A DNA stretch of 64,000 nucleotides from NCBI RefSeq assembly GCF_016907995.1, contig NZ_JAFBDA010000014.1, forward strand, positions 21,759 to 85,758. Reading direction: 5' to 3'. The translations under genes and the position numbers were made by a program. The stretch is from Clostridium sardiniense (GTDB lineage: Bacteria; Bacillota; Clostridia; Clostridiales; Clostridiaceae). The stretch's first letter is position 1. Each line of letters begins with the position of its first letter. Under the pieces are notes generated by a model. That model saw nothing but the letters and a program-made list of their open reading frames with translations, was not told the origin of the DNA and made no database searches. Below, piece by piece: positions 53,611 through 63,075 of this stretch.

Positions 53611-53644
53611 AATACACATAATAGGCTTAACTATTATGCGTATT
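53611..53644 (-). terminator. Terminator of nrdA-nrdB
   Basis: A 14-base stem with one G-U pair (CATAATAG/CTATTATG core) and a 6-base loop, 54 bases past the nrdB stop, followed on the minus strand by seven T. Confidence 0.85.
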
Positions 53645-53697
53645 TTACTTATTTACATTTCTATAAAGAAACTATTTTTATATAGTTCTATTAATTC

Positions 53698-54735
53698 TTA
53701 TAAATCATCTATTAATGTTGCTGCTTTTGCATATGCAGTTGATTTAGCTTCAAAGAAGTCTGTCTTAACTGAATTTGCATTCGCTTGTCTATCAACCCAT
53801 TCTGCTGGATTAGTATCATATCCAGCATATAAAGGATCTAGTCCTATAGCTTTTAATCTCATATTACCTAAATACTTTATATAATCTTCAATAAGCTTTT
53901 TATTTATTCCTTGTATACTGTCTCCTATTACATAGTGACCCCATGCAATTTCGTTTTCTACTCCAGTTTTCATCATTTCTATTAATTCAGCCTTTAGCTC
54001 TTCAGTAAACATTTCAGGTTCCTCTTTTTGAAGTTCTCTTATTATACTTCTAAATAACCAAAGATGAGTATTTTCATCTCTATTTATATATCTTATTTCC
54101 TGTGCTGAGCCTGGCATCTTACCATTTCTCTCTAAGTTATAGAAGAACATAAATCCTGAATAGAAGTAGATTCCTTCTAGTATATAATTAGCCATTATTG
54201 TCTTCATTAAGTTATGTCTTGTTGGCTCATTTACAAATGTATTATATTGATCACCTATAAATTTATTTCTTTCAAGAAGTATCTTATCATCCTTCCATTG
54301 GTAAAGAATTTCATTTCTCTTCTCTGGTGAACATATTGTATCTAGCATATAACTATAACTTTGTGAGTGAACAGCTTCTTGGAATGCCTGTATTGTTAAG
54401 CAAAGATTAACCTCACTTGCTGTTATATAATTATTTATGTTCCCAAGGTTAGCTGTTTGTATTGAATCTAAGAATATTAAGAATGAAAGTATCTTATCAT
54501 AAGCTGTTCTTTCTTCTTCTGTTAATTTCTTATAATCCTTTAAGTCTTGTGCTAAATTTATTTCTTCTGGTATCCAGAAATTATTCATACCTTGTCTGTA
54601 CCAATCTGATACCCAAGTATATTTCATATTATTAAAATCATTAAGATTTGTAGTATTTCCATTTATCATTCTTTTTTTTGAAGTCTCTGTATCTCCAAAC
54701 TCATTAAAAAGTGGTTTTTTATTTATATCAAACAT
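53698..54735 (-). CDS. nrdB: Ribonucleotide reductase class Ia, small (radical) subunit
   Basis: 345 residues. Ferritin-like four-helix bundle with all metal ligands: D90 (FLDSIQTANLG), E120 and H123 (FQEAVHSQSY), the glutamate of YILEGIYFY, and the Glu/His of YINRDENTHLWL. The tyrosyl radical site Y127 has the E-x2-H-x3-Y spacing of E. coli NrdB. It makes the radical used by NrdA to reduce ribonucleoside diphosphates. Class I needs oxygen to form the radical, so in an anaerobe it likely serves micro-oxic conditions or DNA repair. The gene is 20 bases downstream of nrdA and shares its promoter. Confidence 0.97.
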   Translation of the reverse strand: MFDINKKPLFNEFGDTETSKKRMINGNTTNLNDFNNMKYTWVSDWYRQGMNNFWIPEEINLAQDLKDYKKLTEEERTAYDKILSFLIFLDSIQTANLGNINNYITASEVNLCLTIQAFQEAVHSQSYSYMLDTICSPEKRNEILYQWKDDKILLERNKFIGDQYNTFVNEPTRHNLMKTIMANYILEGIYFYSGFMFFYNLERNGKMPGSAQEIRYINRDENTHLWLFRSIIRELQKEEPEMFTEELKAELIEMMKTGVENEIAWGHYVIGDSIQGINKKLIEDYIKYLGNMRLKAIGLDPLYAGYDTNPAEWVDRQANANSVKTDFFEAKSTAYAKAATLIDDL

Positions 54736-54755
54736 GTAGTAGTACCTCCCAAATT

Positions 54756-56984
54756 CTAAGCAGAACAGCTCTCACAATCACCAACTTCAAGTGATTTACT
54801 TCTAACATAATATATTGATTTCACACCTGATTTGCATGCTTCTATATAAAGATTCATTATTTCTCTCATCGTATAATTTGTTGTTATATAAAGATTAAAT
54901 GATTGCCCTTGATCAATATGTCTCTGTCTTACTCCATTCATCTTTATACACCATTCTTGATCTATATTATAAGCAGAATTATAATACCAATATGTTTCTT
55001 CTGAAAGATTAGGCGCAGTCTTTGGAACTATGCTTCCTTTCTTTTCTTCAAGCCAGAATCTTGATATTACAGGGTCTACCCCTTCTGAGGTTCCAGCTAG
55101 CGTTGCAGTTGATCCATTTGGTGCAATTGCCATAAGATATCCGTTTCTCATTCCATACTTTTTAACTTCATCTTGAAGTTCATTCCATCTATCTGAGTTA
55201 TACTCTCTTATCTTAAAGTAATCTCCATTTTCCCAATCTGATCCTTTAAATACACTATAACTTCCTTTTTCTTTCGCAATCTTCATACTTGCCTTTATTG
55301 CATAGTAATTTATATTTTCATATACTTTATCTGCAAATTCTTTATGTTCTTCTGCTGTAAAGTGTACTCTATTATTAGCAAGCATATGATGATATCCAGA
55401 TGTTCCAAGTCCTACACCTCTATATTTCTTGTTAGTTACTTCTGCATATGGCACTGAATAGTAATTTAAATCAATAACATTATCCATAGCTCTTATTTGA
55501 GTTTCAACTACATATTCAATCTCTTCTTCTCTTGTAACATCAACATTCCCAAGAACAACTGATGAAAGATTACATACAACAAAATCTCCGGCCTTAGTCT
55601 TTTCAACAACAACTTTTTCGCCATCTTCATCTATTATCTCTGATTTTTGTATATCCATTGGACTCATATTTTGCATTATCTCTGTGCAAAGATTTGATGA
55701 ATATATAGTTCCTGTATGTTTATTAGGATTCATCTTATTTGCAGCATCTCTATAGAATGCAAATGGTGTTCCAGTTTCTGCTGCACTCTTAATTATAAGA
55801 CGTACTATATCTTTTACTTTCATAACACGCTTATCAATTCTTTCATCATTTACACAATCATAATATCTTTTTTCCCATTCATCCCCATAAAAATCTTCTA
55901 GTGAATATCCTTTAACCTGTCTTATCTCATGTGGACACATCATATACCAGTTACCATCTATATCTTCTTCTGCCATCTTCCAGAAAAGATTTGGATAACA
56001 TAAACCGGGGAATACATCATGTGCCTTCTTTCTATCATCCCCATTGTTTGTCCTTACTTGAAGGAACTCTGGGATATCTTTGTGCCATGCATCAAGCCAT
56101 ATAGCAACTGAGCCATTTCTAACACCTAATTGATCAACAGCTATAGCTGTATCATTAAATAATTTAACCCATGGTATTACTCCGCCTGATGCTCCCTTAA
56201 ATCCTCTTATCGGTGATCCAAGTGCTCTTATCTTACCTATATAAATACCCATTCCACCGCCAAATTTTGATACCTCTGAGAAGTTATCAAGTGATTTATA
56301 TATTCCCTTTAAACTATCATTTACCGTATCTATAAAACATGAGCTTAATTGATAGAAAGGCTTTCTTGCATTAGCCATTGTAGGAGTTGCCATTGTTGCT
56401 TTAAGTGAACTTAAAACATCATAAAATCTCTTTGCCCAGTATATTCTTCTCTCTGGCTTTTCAGGTATAGCTAAATGCATTGCTATTCCCATAAACATTT
56501 GCTGTGGTAACTCTAAGACTTTTCTATTGAAATTTTCAACTAGATATCTTCCACTTAATAATTTTATTCCGCTATATGTGAATAGAAAATCTCTTTCTGG
56601 TTTTAATTCTCTTTCCAGCTCATATATATCCTCTTTTGAGTAATTTTCTAATATATATTCTCCGTATAACTTTTGTTCTGTTAAGCTTTCTATAAATCCA
56701 TATAAATCATTATATGGATTCTCTTCATTATCTAAACCCCTATTTTTTCTTACTTCATCATAAAGTTTATACACATGTAACTTAGAAGCTACATATTGCC
56801 AATCTGGCTCCATATCTGTAGTAAGTTGTAACGAAACCTGAATTAATGAATCTCTTGTCTCTAAATGACTCATTCCAGGTCTTATTATTAAATCTAACTT
56901 TTCTTTTAATCTATCTATAGTGTACGTTTCAGAATCATTAATTGATTCTAACCCTAATGCACAAAGCTCCTGTATTCTATCCAC
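54756..56984 (-). CDS. nrdA: Ribonucleotide reductase class Ia, large (catalytic) subunit
   Basis: 742 residues from a GTG at 56984, six bases after GGAGGGG; 20 codons of open frame upstream have no ribosome site. The catalytic residues are present: C216 (LSSCFID), N431, C433 and E435 (YSSNLCTEIM). The C-terminal tail ends CESCSA, the redox-shuttling CxxC pair. The N terminus has no complete ATP-cone (overall-activity) domain, so allosteric on/off control by dATP may be missing or altered. A promoter and NrdR-like boxes lie just upstream. It reduces NDPs to dNDPs with NrdB. Confidence 0.96.
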   Translation of the reverse strand: MDRIQELCALGLESINDSETYTIDRLKEKLDLIIRPGMSHLETRDSLIQVSLQLTTDMEPDWQYVASKLHVYKLYDEVRKNRGLDNEENPYNDLYGFIESLTEQKLYGEYILENYSKEDIYELERELKPERDFLFTYSGIKLLSGRYLVENFNRKVLELPQQMFMGIAMHLAIPEKPERRIYWAKRFYDVLSSLKATMATPTMANARKPFYQLSSCFIDTVNDSLKGIYKSLDNFSEVSKFGGGMGIYIGKIRALGSPIRGFKGASGGVIPWVKLFNDTAIAVDQLGVRNGSVAIWLDAWHKDIPEFLQVRTNNGDDRKKAHDVFPGLCYPNLFWKMAEEDIDGNWYMMCPHEIRQVKGYSLEDFYGDEWEKRYYDCVNDERIDKRVMKVKDIVRLIIKSAAETGTPFAFYRDAANKMNPNKHTGTIYSSNLCTEIMQNMSPMDIQKSEIIDEDGEKVVVEKTKAGDFVVCNLSSVVLGNVDVTREEEIEYVVETQIRAMDNVIDLNYYSVPYAEVTNKKYRGVGLGTSGYHHMLANNRVHFTAEEHKEFADKVYENINYYAIKASMKIAKEKGSYSVFKGSDWENGDYFKIREYNSDRWNELQDEVKKYGMRNGYLMAIAPNGSTATLAGTSEGVDPVISRFWLEEKKGSIVPKTAPNLSEETYWYYNSAYNIDQEWCIKMNGVRQRHIDQGQSFNLYITTNYTMREIMNLYIEACKSGVKSIYYVRSKSLEVGDCESCSA

Positions 56985-57009
56985 CAAAGTCCCCTCCAAC
57001 AATATGTAG

Positions 57010-57054
57010 TATATTAATATTGTGTTTTTACCAAACCAACACAATATATTGACT
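57010..57054. promoter_or_regulatory. Pair of NrdR-like boxes overlapping the nrdA transcription start
   Basis: Box A (57039-57054), ACACAATATATTGACT, matches the known NrdR box ACACWATATATWGTGT at 13 or more of 16 positions. Box B (57010-57025) has a perfect right half (ATTGTGT) but a poor left half. The centres are 29 bases apart, close to three helix turns. Both lie between the promoter and the GTG start. Confidence 0.6.
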
Positions 57055-57060
57055 TAATAT

Positions 57061-57089
57061 ATTATAGTTTTTATAAAGTAATGTGTAAA
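57061..57089 (-). promoter_or_regulatory. Sigma-A promoter of nrdA-nrdB
   Basis: On the minus strand, -35 TTTACA (57084-57089), 17-base spacer and -10 TATAAT (57061-57066). Five of six and six of six consensus positions match. Confidence 0.75.
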
Positions 57090-57245
57090 ATTTTATAAAG
57101 CTTGCTATTGTATCTTATTGCGTAATTTTATCTAATAAGCTTTAAATATCTCTCTTTTTTAATAACTTTTATCCTTTGACAACTCAAACTATAAGACATT
57201 AATTATTTATACATTATATGGTTTATACTTTATAAATTTTATAGT

Positions 57246-57410
57246 CTACTCCTCCCAATCTTCACTTTCTATATATAAGCATCCAGCTCCTAATGCTATT
57301 ATCATTCCTGCAAACAAAAATGTTATTCTTTCATTATGAATTATTAAAAGTAATAACCCTACAATTATAATTGTAGTACTCATAATCATCTTTACAGTTC
57401 TTGTATTCAT
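57246..57410 (-). CDS. Small two-helix membrane protein
   Basis: 54 residues from the ATG at 57410, with a GGAG site eleven bases upstream; the longer open frame to 57479 lacks one. Sequence features: two hydrophobic segments (about residues 8-24 and 30-48, IMSTTIIIVGLLLLIIH and ITFLFAGMIIALGAGCLYI) joined by a short polar turn, and an acidic C terminus (ESEDWEE). I do not recognise a family. It is separate from both neighbours, lying between nrdA and the ArsC-like gene. Confidence 0.65.
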   Translation of the reverse strand: MNTRTVKMIMSTTIIIVGLLLLIIHNERITFLFAGMIIALGAGCLYIESEDWEE

Positions 57411-57521
57411 AGAGTCATCTCCTATAAAATCATTAAATCTTATCTTTATTATATGTAAAAACATGTATTTTATATACAAACTCCCAAATATAACCTTGAA
57501 ATTTCTCTATTATAATAAAAA

Positions 57522-57545
57522 AGAAACCCGTATTAACGGGCTTCT
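57522..57545 (-). terminator. Terminator of the ArsC/Spx-family gene
   Basis: A stem of ten base pairs including one G-U (CCCGT/ACGGG core) with a 4-base loop, 8 bases past the stop, followed by six T on the minus strand. Confidence 0.88.
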
Positions 57546-57552
57546 AATATCC

Positions 57553-57909
57553 TTATTTTAAACTACTTTCCCATTCTGCTTCTTTGAAGCCAACAAGAAC
57601 TTTATCTTCACCTATTATAAGTGGTCTTTTAACCATCATTCCATCAGAAGCTAATATGTCTAGAAGCTCCTCTTGTGATAAAACCTTCACCTTATCTTTC
57701 ATTCCTTGCTCTCTATAAAGAACTCCACTAGTATTAAAGAATTTCTTTATTTCTAATCCACTTTTATCAAGCCATGATTTTAATTCTTCTTTAGTTGGAT
57801 TTTCTAGCTTTATATCTCTATCTATAAAATTTACGTTATTTTCTTCTAACCACTTTTTTGCTTTCTTACATGTTGTGCATTTTGGATATTCAACAAATAA
57901 ATAACTCAT
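57553..57909 (-). CDS. ArsC/Spx-family thioredoxin-fold protein
   Basis: 118 residues, the ArsC/Spx fold. N-terminal CxxC is C12-T-T-C15 in YPKCTTCKKAKKWLEEN; later motifs are FIDRDIKLENPTKEEL, FFNTSGVLYRE and the cis-proline region VKRPLIIGEDKVLVGFKE. The CTTC pair is more like YffB/MgsR and Spx-type proteins than like glutaredoxin-coupled arsenate reductases with a single catalytic Cys. Its role could be redox-stress regulation of RNA polymerase or an unknown reductase activity. No arsenic gene is nearby. Confidence 0.8.
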   Translation of the reverse strand: MSYLFVEYPKCTTCKKAKKWLEENNVNFIDRDIKLENPTKEELKSWLDKSGLEIKKFFNTSGVLYREQGMKDKVKVLSQEELLDILASDGMMVKRPLIIGEDKVLVGFKEAEWESSLK

Positions 57910-57957
57910 ATTCTCTCTCCTTTAATTATTATCAACTAATATTTACTATTAATTATA

Positions 57958-59805
57958 TCATACCTCTTTTATATTTTCATCTATACTAATGATGTTTGGG
58001 TTAAAAGGAAGGAATACATAAATTTTAAATAGATCTCCTTCTCTTTTTATCCTTGTTGTTCCACCATGAAGTTCAACAATACTCTTTGTAATAGCAAGAC
58101 CAAGACCAGAACCTTCTACGGATGAAGTTCTTGACTTATCTCCTCTTGCAAATCTTTCAAACATTTCTGTTTCATTAAAGTCCATTTCATAATTTGCAAC
58201 ATTCTTAAATGAGATTAATACACCATTATCCTCTTTTATTATTTTTGCATATACTCTTGTATCTTCTAAAGAATATTTTAGAGAATTTATTGCTATATTT
58301 TCTATAACCCTAGATATCATTATTCCATCTAAGTCCATTATAATCTCATCTTCATCACACTCTACTTTAAATTCTATACCTTTGTCTTCATAAAGAGATG
58401 AATACTCACCTATTACTTGATATATAAGAGATACTATATCTATCTCTTCCTTATGAAGTTGAAGTCTTCCAGAGTTTATTTTAGATACTTCAAATAAATC
58501 TTCAATAAGAGTTTTTAATTTATTCGATTTTTGTTCTAATATCTTTAAATAATCCATTCTCTCTTCTTCTGATATCCTAGAATCCTGAAGTATATTTACA
58601 TAATTAATTATTGATGTAAGAGGTGTTTTTAAGTCATGAGATACATTAGATATAAGTTCTGTTTTTAATTTTTCATTTTGAAGCGCTTCATCTACAGCAA
58701 CATTATATCCTTCTTTCATTCTGTTTATATTTTCTATGAGCTCTCTGATTTCAATTCCACCAATTTCTTTTACTGAATGTTCAAAGTTACCGTCATTTAT
58801 TATTTTTACATCATCTTTAACCATTCCAATTTCAATATTTCTTTTTATTGAATACATTACTCCTATCATAGGTAATGCTACTATAAGTAAACTCCCTTTA
58901 AATGGATATGCTCCAAAGAAATTTACTATTATATTATTTTTATCTCCACCTAAAGCTAAAAGATACAAATATATTATATAGAATATAATACTGACTACTA
59001 TAGCTGTTAACATTGCTCTTCTTGGACCTTTATACTTAAATACATGTCTAAATATATATATTATATCTTTTATTACATTTCCTCTTAATTCAACTCTTCC
59101 TTTTTTACTTAAGAATACATAAATAATCTTACATATTAAGAATATATCTATTACGAGAATGGATATAAAAAGATAGAATTCTTTAACATCGGCATTTAAT
59201 AGCTCTGCATAATTATTTTGTTGTGTATAATATATTTCCTCAAAGTTTTTTAATACTTTTTCTGAATATGTTATATTATCATTATCGGTTGATTTTGAGT
59301 CCTCTACAACCTTATTATATATGTTTACATTATTACAGCTATATGTAACAATATTCTCACCTTTATATTTTTCATTAATTACCTTATAAAGATTTTCACC
59401 TTGTATCTTCTTTACACCTTGAAAGAATGGATCATTAGTAAATATATCATCATTAAATTTATTTCTTATTACGAAATATATATTTTTAGGTAATCCACCT
59501 TTATTTGAATAAAAGCTATTATCATATATGTTATTTCTAAGTGCATCTTTTTCATTTTCTGTTGAATATAAAAATTTATTTAAACCATTGGTTCTCTTAT
59601 AGATATCTTCACTTAATAATTTACTTCCATTTTTTAATGAATTCTTATAAAATGCATCCTTATCAAAGACAGCTTCCATTACTCCCGTTCCATCTTTAGC
59701 TTGTGGACTATTTATATATTTTACTGATATATCTATACATATCATTGTTATTATAACAACTATTACTATCTCTATAAGCCATATATTATTGAAATATTTT
59801 TTCAT
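57958..59805 (-). CDS. Membrane sensor histidine kinase
   Basis: 615 residues from the ATG at 59805, one base after the stop of the regulator gene; the in-frame TTG upstream overlaps it and has no better site. A first helix (about residues 8-28) precedes an extracellular domain of about 165 residues, then three more membrane helices (about 195-330), HisKA (SNVSHDLKTPLTSIINYV with the phosphorylated His) and the HATPase domain (LGLAITKSIVELHGG). It belongs with the OmpR-type regulator upstream and, divergently, an ABC exporter, an arrangement common in response to envelope stress or antimicrobial peptides. Confidence 0.92.
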   Translation of the reverse strand: MKKYFNNIWLIEIVIVVIITMICIDISVKYINSPQAKDGTGVMEAVFDKDAFYKNSLKNGSKLLSEDIYKRTNGLNKFLYSTENEKDALRNNIYDNSFYSNKGGLPKNIYFVIRNKFNDDIFTNDPFFQGVKKIQGENLYKVINEKYKGENIVTYSCNNVNIYNKVVEDSKSTDNDNITYSEKVLKNFEEIYYTQQNNYAELLNADVKEFYLFISILVIDIFLICKIIYVFLSKKGRVELRGNVIKDIIYIFRHVFKYKGPRRAMLTAIVVSIIFYIIYLYLLALGGDKNNIIVNFFGAYPFKGSLLIVALPMIGVMYSIKRNIEIGMVKDDVKIINDGNFEHSVKEIGGIEIRELIENINRMKEGYNVAVDEALQNEKLKTELISNVSHDLKTPLTSIINYVNILQDSRISEEERMDYLKILEQKSNKLKTLIEDLFEVSKINSGRLQLHKEEIDIVSLIYQVIGEYSSLYEDKGIEFKVECDEDEIIMDLDGIMISRVIENIAINSLKYSLEDTRVYAKIIKEDNGVLISFKNVANYEMDFNETEMFERFARGDKSRTSSVEGSGLGLAITKSIVELHGGTTRIKREGDLFKIYVFLPFNPNIISIDENIKEV

Positions 59806-59806
59806 C

Positions 59807-60490
59807 TTATTTTTCAATCTTATATCCAATTCCCCATACCACCTTTATATACTCAGGCTCTTTAGTATTAATCTCAATTTTTTCTCTTATTCTTCTTATG
59901 TGGACAGTTACTGTGTTTTCACTTTTATAAAATGGCTCTTCCCAAACCTTTTCGTATATTTCTTTAATTGAAAATACTCTTCCAAGGTTTGACGCTAAAA
60001 GTACAAGTATCTTATATTCTGTTGCTGTAACTTTTATTTCTTCATCTCTAACTGTAACACTTTTTGCAACTGTATCTATCTCTAAATCTTTTACCTTTAT
60101 AAAATCTTTATTTTCCATAGATAATGGACTTTCATATCTTCTAAGCTGTGACTTAACCCTTGCCACAAGTTCTAAATGATTGAATGGTTTTGTTATATAA
60201 TCATCCGCTCCTACATTTAATCCTAGAATTTTATCTGAATCTTCCCCTTTTGCTGAAAGCATTATTATAGGAATATTGTTATTCTCCCTAACCTTTAGAC
60301 ATGTTTTTATTCCATCCATCTTTGGCATCATTATATCAAGCACTATAAGATGAATATTTTTTTCTTCTAATATCTCTAGAGCTTCTATTCCATTACTCGC
60401 ATTAAATACTCTTAAGTTCTCACCTCTTAAGTAAATATTTATCGCATCTCTTATTTCTTTTTCGTCATCTACGACTAAAATATTAAACAT
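59807..60490 (-). CDS. Response regulator, OmpR/PhoB type
   Basis: 227 residues from the ATG at 60490 (the frame to 60547 has no ribosome site). Receiver with VVDDEKEI, phosphorylated aspartate in LIVLDIMMPKMDGI, and KPF; C-terminal winged helix (about 130-227) with VKDLEIDTVAKSVTV, ATEYKILVLLASNLGRVFS and the recognition helix region ENTVTVHIRRIREKIE. It is transcribed first, ahead of the sensor gene, and 182 bases from the divergent ABC gene, so that gene pair is its probable target. Confidence 0.95.
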   Translation of the reverse strand: MFNILVVDDEKEIRDAINIYLRGENLRVFNASNGIEALEILEEKNIHLIVLDIMMPKMDGIKTCLKVRENNNIPIIMLSAKGEDSDKILGLNVGADDYITKPFNHLELVARVKSQLRRYESPLSMENKDFIKVKDLEIDTVAKSVTVRDEEIKVTATEYKILVLLASNLGRVFSIKEIYEKVWEEPFYKSENTVTVHIRRIREKIEINTKEPEYIKVVWGIGYKIEK

Positions 60491-60617
60491 AATCCTAGAC
60501 ACTCCTTTCCTTATAATTATATTATCGTAAATCAGTAGAAAAAGCATCTACCTTTGTTACGAAATTATTAAGCTTAATGTTAACTTAATTATACTATTAA
60601 TGAATTTACAGGAAATA

Positions 60618-60646
60618 TTGAATAATGTATTATATAGTTATATAAA
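60618..60646 (+). promoter_or_regulatory. Sigma-A promoter of the ABC exporter genes
   Basis: -35 TTGAAT (60618-60623), 17-base spacer, -10 TATAAA (60641-60646). The transcript would start close to the GGGGG ribosome site. Confidence 0.5.
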
Positions 60647-60672
60647 TTTTGTAAAAAGGGGGACTAATCTTA

Positions 60673-61413
60673 ATGCTTAAAATTACTAATCTAACAAAAT
60701 CCTTTAAAAAAATCCCTGTAGTAAAAGATATAAGCTTCAATATAAAACCTGGTGAAGTATGCGTACTTGCAGGCCCAAACGGTGCAGGTAAATCTACTAC
60801 TATCAAATCTATTGCGGGACTTTTAAGGTATGATGGTGAAATACTTATAAATGGTGAATTTAATAAAAGTCCTAAAGGTAAAAAGTACTTTTCATATGTT
60901 CCAGAACTTCCTGGATTATATCCTCTTCTAACTATAAGGGAACATATACATTTTATTGCAAGAGCCTATGGTATTAAGGATTATGAGAATTATGCCAATT
61001 ATTTATTTGATCTTTTCGATCTTGAGGATAAACTAGATAAATTAGGATCTGAATTATCAAAAGGTATGCAACAAAAAGTTAGTCTTTGTATTGCACTTAT
61101 AACTAATCCAAAACTTCTGTTACTTGATGAACCTATGATAGGCCTTGACCCTAAGGCTATTAAAGAACTCAAAAATCTAATATTAAAACTAAAAGATAAC
61201 GGAACTACTATTTTAATAAGCACCCACCTTCTCTCATCAGTTGAAGAGTTATGGGATAGAGTTCTTCTTATGAAGCTTGGAGAAATTGTTTTAGATAAAA
61301 CTAAAAATGAGCTTGAAGAAGAGCTTATGGAAAGTGGTGAAAGTTTAGAAGATATATTCTTTAAATACACTGAATCTAAAAAAGAAAATATTAGTATAGA
61401 AGGTGATATTTAA
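60673..61413 (+). CDS. ABC exporter ATP-binding protein
   Basis: 246 residues. Walker A GPNGAGKST (residues 34-42), signature LSKGMQQKVSLCIAL, Walker B LLLLDEPMIGLDP and H-loop STHLL. It lacks the long C-terminal extension of bacitracin-type ATPases. It overlaps the permease gene by one base (TAATG), so the two are coupled. The substrate is not evident; the linked two-component system points to envelope stress or peptide export. Confidence 0.93.
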   Translation: MLKITNLTKSFKKIPVVKDISFNIKPGEVCVLAGPNGAGKSTTIKSIAGLLRYDGEILINGEFNKSPKGKKYFSYVPELPGLYPLLTIREHIHFIARAYGIKDYENYANYLFDLFDLEDKLDKLGSELSKGMQQKVSLCIALITNPKLLLLDEPMIGLDPKAIKELKNLILKLKDNGTTILISTHLLSSVEELWDRVLLMKLGEIVLDKTKNELEEELMESGESLEDIFFKYTESKKENISIEGDI

Positions 61414-62987
61414 TGAGTCCATTTTTATACTTAGCTAAACGAAACTTTATAAACTACTTTAAGAGTTTTAAGTCCAAGCCATCAAAAGTGATACCCTATA
61501 TATTTTTTATAATTATTTTAGGGTTTTCTTTCTCATCTGTATTTTTAGGAGAAAAAAATACTACCTTTACTGACTCCAAAATATTTACTGGAATAGTTAC
61601 TATCGTTTCTTTATTACTGATTTTGATTTCCATATATTCTGGTATAACTAGAAAGAGCTTTTCTTATTCTATGGCTGACGTTAATTTAATCTTTACTTCT
61701 GAGATAAGTCCAACTAAAGTTTTACTTTATGGCTTTTTAAAAGAAATTGGATATGTATTTATATTTGGACTTTTCTTAATTTTTCAGATTCCTATGTTAA
61801 TTGATAAATTTGGAATTACTGCGCAAGGAATCTTTATATTATTTATGCTGATTATATTAATATCCATTACTACTAGTGCACTGTCACTTATGATTTATGG
61901 AATATTCACTCACTTCCCCAAAGGAAAGCAAATAGCTAAAAATATATTTATATCTATCATAATTTTAGTTTTTGTTTATTTTGCTTTAACTATTTATAAG
62001 CAAAGAGGAAACTTATTTAATTCAATTTTAAATTTATCTAATGATAATTTTTGGAATCTTGTTCCCTTAGTAGGCTTTTGCAAGATGATTGGTGAATCTA
62101 TTTTTAGTGGTTTCTCAATTTCAATGCTATTATCTATTATAGGCTTGATTGCCTCTTCTTCTCTCTTTGTAATTGTATTGTGTAAACTTAACTTAGATTT
62201 CTATGAAGATGTATTATCTTCAGCTGAAACACGAGAAGCTGCAATGAGCTATAAAAATAGTGGATATGATGTTAAACAATTAGATTATAGTAAATTTAAG
62301 TATAAGCCCTGGACTAGAAAAAATATAACAGATAATTATTCATCTGAATTTTCTAAAGCTATCTTTAGAAGACAATTACTTGAATATAAGAAAACTGGAT
62401 TTTATTTTTTAAATTTAATGACTTTAATTCTAATATTAGGTGCAATATTCTTTGCAAAGGTAGTTAAAGGTGATATCTTTATTTTTCTTTGTATAATAGT
62501 ATATATCTTAGTATTATCTGTTTCTGCTTCTAAATGGTCATTAGAATTCAATACTCCCACTATCTTTCTCATACCTGATAGTAGTGTAAGAAAGTTATTT
62601 TACTCAACTCTAACATCTATTATAAAAGTATCTATAGATGGAGTTATTGTATTCCTGTTGATTGGTGCACTTCTTAGAACAAACCCTATAGAAATAATTC
62701 TATGTATAATAACTTATATATCCTTTGGATTTTTAACTACTTATGGTGGAGTATTTAACTATAAAATATTTGATAGGGTTTCTAATCAAGTTACCAAATC
62801 TTTAGTTATGTTCTTTAGTATATTTGTATATATAGCTCCTGCAATATTAATAGGTGCTTTTATAGGAATAAAACTTAGCTTTTTAGGTCACTATGCAATA
62901 TATGCTGGCGTTATTATATATAATTTAATAGCTTCTATTATACTAATGAATCTTTCTAAAAGTATCTTTGATACTATAGAGCTTTAA
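61413..62987 (+). CDS. ABC exporter permease, large (ABC-2-like)
   Basis: 524 residues. About twelve hydrophobic segments are visible, in two groups of six (from about residue 22 to 265 and 320 to 515), with a cytoplasmic loop around 270-320 rich in charged residues. It is unlike the short ABC-2 permeases elsewhere in the window and resembles the 500-residue exporter permeases often paired with the preceding type of ATPase. The N terminus (MSPFLYLAKRNFINYFKSF) is basic. Function unknown. Confidence 0.85.
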   Translation: MSPFLYLAKRNFINYFKSFKSKPSKVIPYIFFIIILGFSFSSVFLGEKNTTFTDSKIFTGIVTIVSLLLILISIYSGITRKSFSYSMADVNLIFTSEISPTKVLLYGFLKEIGYVFIFGLFLIFQIPMLIDKFGITAQGIFILFMLIILISITTSALSLMIYGIFTHFPKGKQIAKNIFISIIILVFVYFALTIYKQRGNLFNSILNLSNDNFWNLVPLVGFCKMIGESIFSGFSISMLLSIIGLIASSSLFVIVLCKLNLDFYEDVLSSAETREAAMSYKNSGYDVKQLDYSKFKYKPWTRKNITDNYSSEFSKAIFRRQLLEYKKTGFYFLNLMTLILILGAIFFAKVVKGDIFIFLCIIVYILVLSVSASKWSLEFNTPTIFLIPDSSVRKLFYSTLTSIIKVSIDGVIVFLLIGALLRTNPIEIILCIITYISFGFLTTYGGVFNYKIFDRVSNQVTKSLVMFFSIFVYIAPAILIGAFIGIKLSFLGHYAIYAGVIIYNLIASIILMNLSKSIFDTIEL

Positions 62988-63033
62988 TACAAGTATTAAT
63001 TTTAAAACCTTAATATATTTTAATTTCTTAATG

Positions 63034-63075
63034 AAAGTGTAATGAATCCTAAAAATTTGATTTGTTACACTTTTA
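63034..63075. terminator. Convergent terminator between the exporter and the small membrane peptide gene
   Basis: A 9-base inverted repeat (AAAGTGTAA/TTACACTTT, 63034-63042 and 63065-63073) with an inner ATC/GAT pairing, T-rich on the plus-strand side. It serves the exporter (plus) and probably the small gene (minus). Confidence 0.7.
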
